Origin: Aristolochia californica
Taxonomy: Eukaryota; Streptophyta; Magnoliopsida; Piperales; Aristolochiaceae
Length of the DNA stretch: 64,000 nt
Direction of reading: 5' to 3'
NCBI GenBank assembly: GCA_029961685.1
Contig: JARWKL010000008.1
Location: 5,086,501 to 5,150,500, forward strand
The first letter of the stretch is position 1. Each line of letters opens with the position of its first letter. Made by a program: the position numbers and the translations under genes. The notes beneath the pieces are model-generated. The model searched no databases. It had not been told where the DNA came from and saw nothing but the letters and a program-made list of their open reading frames with translations. Of this stretch, positions 59,606 through 64,000 are shown one piece after another.

Positions 59606-60182
59606 CCAAGGATATCCTGCTGTTGACGCCAATGAAGGAGACCCTTCTTGCCATCGAAGACAACAATTGACAATGATGTTGGCTCTATTTGGAACTTGGT
59701 GAGTTGCTGTTGACGGAGAAGGAGACCGGTCGTGAAACTGGTTGGCGATGACAATCTTTCAACTAGCGAAAAATATACGAGTCCTGGACGATGGCTTCTG
59801 TCTGATGATGTCGCTTAGCAGAATAACAGAGAGCCGAGACGCCGAAACTTGCTCAAGGCTGCTCTCTGGCTTAGGTGAAATTTCTCCTTTGGACCAGACA
59901 GAAAGCAATCGGGACCTTCTGAAAATAAATGGAGTGTCATTTGATGGCAACCTTCCAGACAACAATGCAAAATAATTTTCTGTCTCTGCACAAGAAATAG
60001 AACCAGAGTTGTCTTCTTCCTCGACACCGGCATGGAGCAGGTAACAGTAATTTAAAAATGCCAGAAGCAAAGAACAAAACCTAAAACCTGAATTCTAGCA
60101 ACTATTACAGGAAAAGAAAAAAATGGGTTTCAACAATTCTAAAACTATACTACGAGTCCTAAAAATCGAAGCTCTGATACCA

Positions 60183-60620
60183 TGTTGATTTTCAGGACTC
60201 CATGGATTTAACTCATGGAGAAAAAGAGAGAGAGAGACCAATGGGAGAAAACCAGAGGAAGAATGGGTTATGGACTTGATATCCTAACCCTCTCCCTGAA
60301 GCTCTATTTATAGATTAATGAAACTATTGTATTAAAATAATACCCCTAAAATTAGGATTTAGGGTTTAGGGTTTTAAACCTGGAACTTTAACTTAGATAC
60401 ATCAATGCCATCTCTATGAGATGACTCTTTATTTACCATCCTGCCATCATTATATGTGCCCCTATGGGCCTTCTCCTTAATTTGTCGGCCTTGAGCCCGT
60501 CTTCTATATCTCTTGGATGTATGAGTCTTCTTTGGTGGTATGGCCTTGGGCTCATCTTCCAACACACTTGGATATGTGGGCTTTCCTTGGTCATGTGGGC
60601 TTCGACCCTATCTTCCAACA
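60183..60620 (-). repeat. 5' LTR of element D
   Basis: 438 bp, TGTTGATTTTCAGG...CTTCCAACA, with only two TTTAGGG units. Confidence 0.9.
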
Positions 60621-63600
60621 GAATCCCAGATTTGTGAGAAGGGATTTGATCCATAGAAGCTCACTAACCGTGTGCCATGGCCCTATATTCTGCTTTTGCA
60701 CTAGACCTTGCAACTACATTTTGCTTCTTGTTTCTTCATGTAACCAAGTTCCCTCCAACCATTGTATAATATTCCAAAGTAGATTTTTTGTCATCCGGGG
60801 ATCCGACCCAGTCTACATCTGAGAACCCTTCTATGTTGAAGTAACCATGGTTCTCATAGAGAAGCCCTCTTCCTGGAGCTCCTTTCAAATATCACAATAT
60901 TCTTTCTAGTGATTGCTAGTGAGTAAGTTGTGGTTTGTACATGTATTGACTTAACAAACTTATTGCATATGATATATCCGGCCTTGTTACACAGAGATAA
61001 ATGAGTTTCCCCACAAGTCTTTGACATTTTCCGATATCCACATCTTCTCTAGTGCCTACAGATAATTTTGTATTGGAATCCATAGGGGATTCTGTTGGTC
61101 TACACCTCATCATTCCTGTCTCCTCCAGTAGATCAAGGATATACTGGCTTTGAGATAGTATAATCCCATGTTTGGACTGTAGTACTTCAATACCCAGAAA
61201 GTATTTAAATAGTCCATGATCTTTTGTTTTGAATTCTTTACATATCTTTTCCTTGGATTCCTAAATACTCTCGGGATCATTACCGGTTAAGACAATATCA
61301 TCATTATATACGACCAAAATCACTTTGCCTTTAGGTGTGTCTTTAAGAAATACGGAGTGATCTACGAAACATCTGTGAAATCCGGCCTGTATGACTACTT
61401 GGGAAAATTTATCAAACCATGGATGAGGAGATTGTTTTAGACCATAAAGGGATTTCTTCAATCGACATACCAACTCCCCCTCAAGCACAAATCTAGGTGG
61501 TTGTTGCATAAAATTTTTTTCCTTTATATCTCCATTGAGAAAATCATTTTTCACATCTAGCTGATAGACTGGCCAGGAAGAATTAGCAGAAGAGATAATA
61601 AAATACGTACTAAATTCATTTTGGCCACCGAAGAAAATGTTTCCTCATAATCAATCCCATAACACTGTGTATAGCTTTTAGCAACTAGGCGTGAGGCGGG
61701 CCTTAAGGTGCCTAGTTGCTAAAGGCAAGCAATTGACCCATCCGGATTGTGTTTAACAGTATAAACCTACTTACAACTGACAAGTTTTTAATATGATGGA
61801 AGATGAACTAGAGCCCATGTCTAATTCTCATAGAGTGCCTGCATTTCTTCGTTCATTGCCGCCTTCTACCCTGGATGTTTCAGAGCCTCCTGATAGGATT
61901 GTGGGACTGAGATGGAGGAGTTAGATGCAAGAAATTGACAACATGAAGAGGATAAACGATGGTGAGATACAACATTGGATATGGGGTGAGAAGTAGAGGG
62001 CGTAGTGCAAGTTTTGGGTTTTTTTCTTAAGGCAACGGCTCGAGTACCATATTGTGGTCCAAAAGGAACAAGAGAAGATGGACTTACCTCGATGGGATCC
62101 ACAAACTCCGCAGATGTGGTATCAGCCAGCACTTTAGGGGGTTGAATAGTTTCTGGAGCACATGGCACTATTAGTCGAGGAGAGGCTGGTATAGAAGAGA
62201 AACCTAGAGGAGCATTGTCAAAGTAGTATGAAGAGTCATAAAAAAAGGTTACATCCCTAGACACAAGTAACCTTTGGAGAGTGGGATTGTAACACATATA
62301 ACCCTGCTACGTGCGAGAGTATCCTAAATAGATACATTTGACATATTCTAGATCAAGTTTATTACGTTGTGGGGAGGTAATATGAACAAAACATGTACAG
62401 TCGAAGACTTTCAAGGGAAGCAAAAAAGGATCACCATGTGGAAACAATAAGTAATATGATGATTGATGGCTAGGAACGGAAGAGAGTAGCCTATTTATAA
62501 GACAACATGCAGTAAAGATGATATGTGGCCCATAAAAGTATGAGACTTTCATAGTATACAATAAGCTACGAGTTACCTCAAGAAGGTGATGGTTTTTCCG
62601 TTTTGCTACACCATTCTGTTAGGAGGGGGGTGGTGGGGGGTGTAGGCACAAGATGTTTGATGGATAATGCCATTCTCTTGACAAAAATAGTCAAGATCTC
62701 TAAAAGTATATTCTTTGGCATTATCAGACCGAAGTACTTTGATTTTCTGACCAAATTGAGTGACAACCATAACATGAAAGGATTTAAATATGGATGGTAT
62801 TTCAGATCACTCTTTAAAAAGAAATAGCCACGTGGTACGAGTAAAATCATCATTAAAGGTAATAAAGTACTTGACTTGGGAAATGTTTGAGACGCTTAAG
62901 GGTCCCCATACATCTGTGTGGATCAATGAAAAAGGAGCAACACTCTTTAAGTTCTGGATAAAGTGAGTATGTGGTCCTCTGGTGTTTGCTCAGTTGACAC
63001 ACTTCACAATTTAAATTTGACCAATCCTTAGAGATAGGGAAAAGAAGATGAAGAGATTGTACAGATGGATGTCCTAACTGATTGTGCCATAGATTTGTCT
63101 CAGTTTCCTTGGTTGAGATGACTTTTATTTGAAGCACGTCCAGGTAGTAGAGCCCCCCTTATTCACAACCTCCACCAATCACCTGCTTCTTTATAGGATC
63201 CTGAAGCACACAAGAAGTGGGTGAAAAGGTAACAACAATTAAAATGTTGTGTTAGCTGACTAACAAATAAAAGATTCAAGAGAAAGGTAGAAAATAAAAA
63301 GAATATCTGTGAGCAAAAGTCATGGTGTAATAGAGGTGGATCATTTCCAAAGAACTTTAGTTTGGGAGTTGTCAGCTATGGTAACAAGTTTGTTTGAGAG
63401 ACAAAGAGAAACTGAGTGGAGTAGATTTTTGTTACCTATGAGATGCTCTAGGATGAAGAGGAGAAAATGGCAGAAAACATACCTGAAGCGGTGGTGGCAA
63501 CAATAGTTGAGGAGGAACTTGGAGGAGAGATCATCAGTGTTTTCATTTGTTGGAATAAGTAATACTCATAATCAGTAAGGGTTTTCTTTTCTGTTGATGT

Positions 63601-63990
63601 GGTAGACTGGTCCTCGTTTGTATCACTTATTGAGGTTTGATTAACCTTAACCCAATCGGTATGCCATGGATTTTAAAACATTGATCTATAGTGTGGCCAT
63701 ATTTTCCACAATGGGCCCATTCCCTACTGTATGTTTTGACAAAACCATTCCTTCCACCTCTTCCGCGGTCGGTTGATGTTCCACTATGCCCGGAGTACAT
63801 AGCGGATGCCACTTTAGTAGGAGAAGGAGAAGAAGAGTATGAAATGAGGAGTAATGTGGCACATATGTTATCAAAGGTGGGAATAGCAGAGACGCTAAGG
63901 AGTTTACTTTTAGCAACTTCGAATATGTCTTAGGGTTTGCTAGGCAAATGGTAGTGGCTAAGGCTTCCTTCGGCTTGTCTTGTATAGAGA
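60621..63990 (-). pseudogene. Copia E gag-pol (main segment)
   Basis: From the gag end: knuckle frame 63812-63627, AHCGKYGHTIDQCFKIHG, where the first Cys of the CCHC box is Trp. Pre-integrase 63137-62853 (LWHNQLGHPSVQSLHLLFPI, NCEVCQLSKHQRTTY); integrase end 62561-62307 (KLDLEYVKCIYLGYSRT) and 62297-61866; RT 61554-61261 (ELVCRLKKSLYGLKQSPHPW), whose YVDD box reads Y-N-D-D; RNase H start 61113-60916 ([20 protein letters not shown]). Frameshifts occur between blocks, and the rest of RNase H is at 56348-56073. Confidence 0.87.
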
Positions 63991-64000
63991 CATTAATGGA

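Larger units (their letters stand above)
56349..60620 (-). mobile_element. Gene-less LTR retroelement D, nested in copia E
   Basis: LTRs 56349-56785 and 60183-60620 with perfect duplication GAATC (56344-56348 and 60621-60625). A perfect primer site TGGTATCAGAGC abuts the 5' LTR (60182-60171), and polypurine tract AACATGAGGGGGAG abuts the 3' LTR. No gag/pol motif. The 3.4 kb interior carries hAT-like termini, a GC-rich segment and a complete SMART element. Segments around 58590-58680 match element C near 52050-52120. The LTRs look closely similar along their length, suggesting a comparatively recent insertion. Confidence 0.92.
55627..64000 (-). mobile_element. Ty1-copia retrotransposon E, nested in copia F, runs off the window
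   Basis: The 3' LTR (55627-56072) follows the inferred target bases ATGGT (55622-55626) in copia F integrase. A polypurine tract CAACTTGAGGGGGAG abuts it. RNase H, RT, integrase, pre-integrase and gag knuckle follow to 63990 on the minus strand, with element D inserted in RNase H. The 5' LTR lies outside the window, so the target duplication cannot be confirmed. Confidence 0.87.

Noticed and set aside
59759..60070. 103-codon minus-strand frame within element D
   Set aside because: No similarity to gag or any family I know, and overlapped by a plus-strand frame of similar length; not supported as coding.

Overview
This is a plant nuclear DNA window, very probably from a dicot-like angiosperm. 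It carries three spliced host genes with GT-AG introns: a mitochondrial ATP synthase subunit, a VAL-type B3 repressor and a plastid-type EF-P. The intergenic space is packed with Ty1-copia, hAT and small LTR retroelements. The species cannot be named from the sequence alone. All exon models are hand-spliced from conserved protein reading frames, splice consensus and phase.

Layout. 1-2635 (+): 3' part of the mitochondrial ATP synthase 24 kDa (FAd) subunit gene. 3481-5128: a non-autonomous PIF/Harbinger-like transposon between TTA target duplications. 5787-22388 (-): a complete VAL1/HSI2-like gene of 12 coding exons (870 codons) stretched over 16.6 kb. Its 9.6 kb first coding intron holds a decayed copia element, and another intron holds a tiny TRIM-like LTR element. 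A spliced 5' leader with RY motifs and a G29 run in the sense strand lies upstream. 24595-25425: hAT-like fragment with a minisatellite. 25426-36340: decayed copia G (-) containing a copia with both LTRs (H, 26277-31194), a gene-less LTR element (A, 33484-35480) and a solo-LTR-like piece. 36769-40080 (+): complete plastid-type elongation factor P gene in 7 exons (230 aa). 40794-44044: gene-less LTR element B.

45300-64000 is a stack of nested insertions. Copia F (+) has a 4.5 kb dead hAT element inside its 5' LTR, gene-less element C inside its internal region, and copia E (-) inside its integrase. E contains element D, and D contains hAT termini, a GC-rich foreign-looking segment and a 250 bp SMART-class element with 88 bp LTRs. 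Most boundaries are supported by target-site duplications read directly: CTTGT for H, AGTTG for A, AAATT for C, GAATC for D, CCAAG for the SMART, and CATGTAC(T/G) for the hAT. This gives a relative order of insertions.

The most novel-looking material is (i) elements A-D, LTR elements with no recognisable gag/pol whose internal regions are related to each other, and (ii) the SMART element with every hallmark intact. No prokaryotic-type system, CRISPR array or RNA gene was recognised. The host genes do not form a pathway: one acts in mitochondrial ATP synthesis, one in nuclear repression of seed genes and one in plastid translation.
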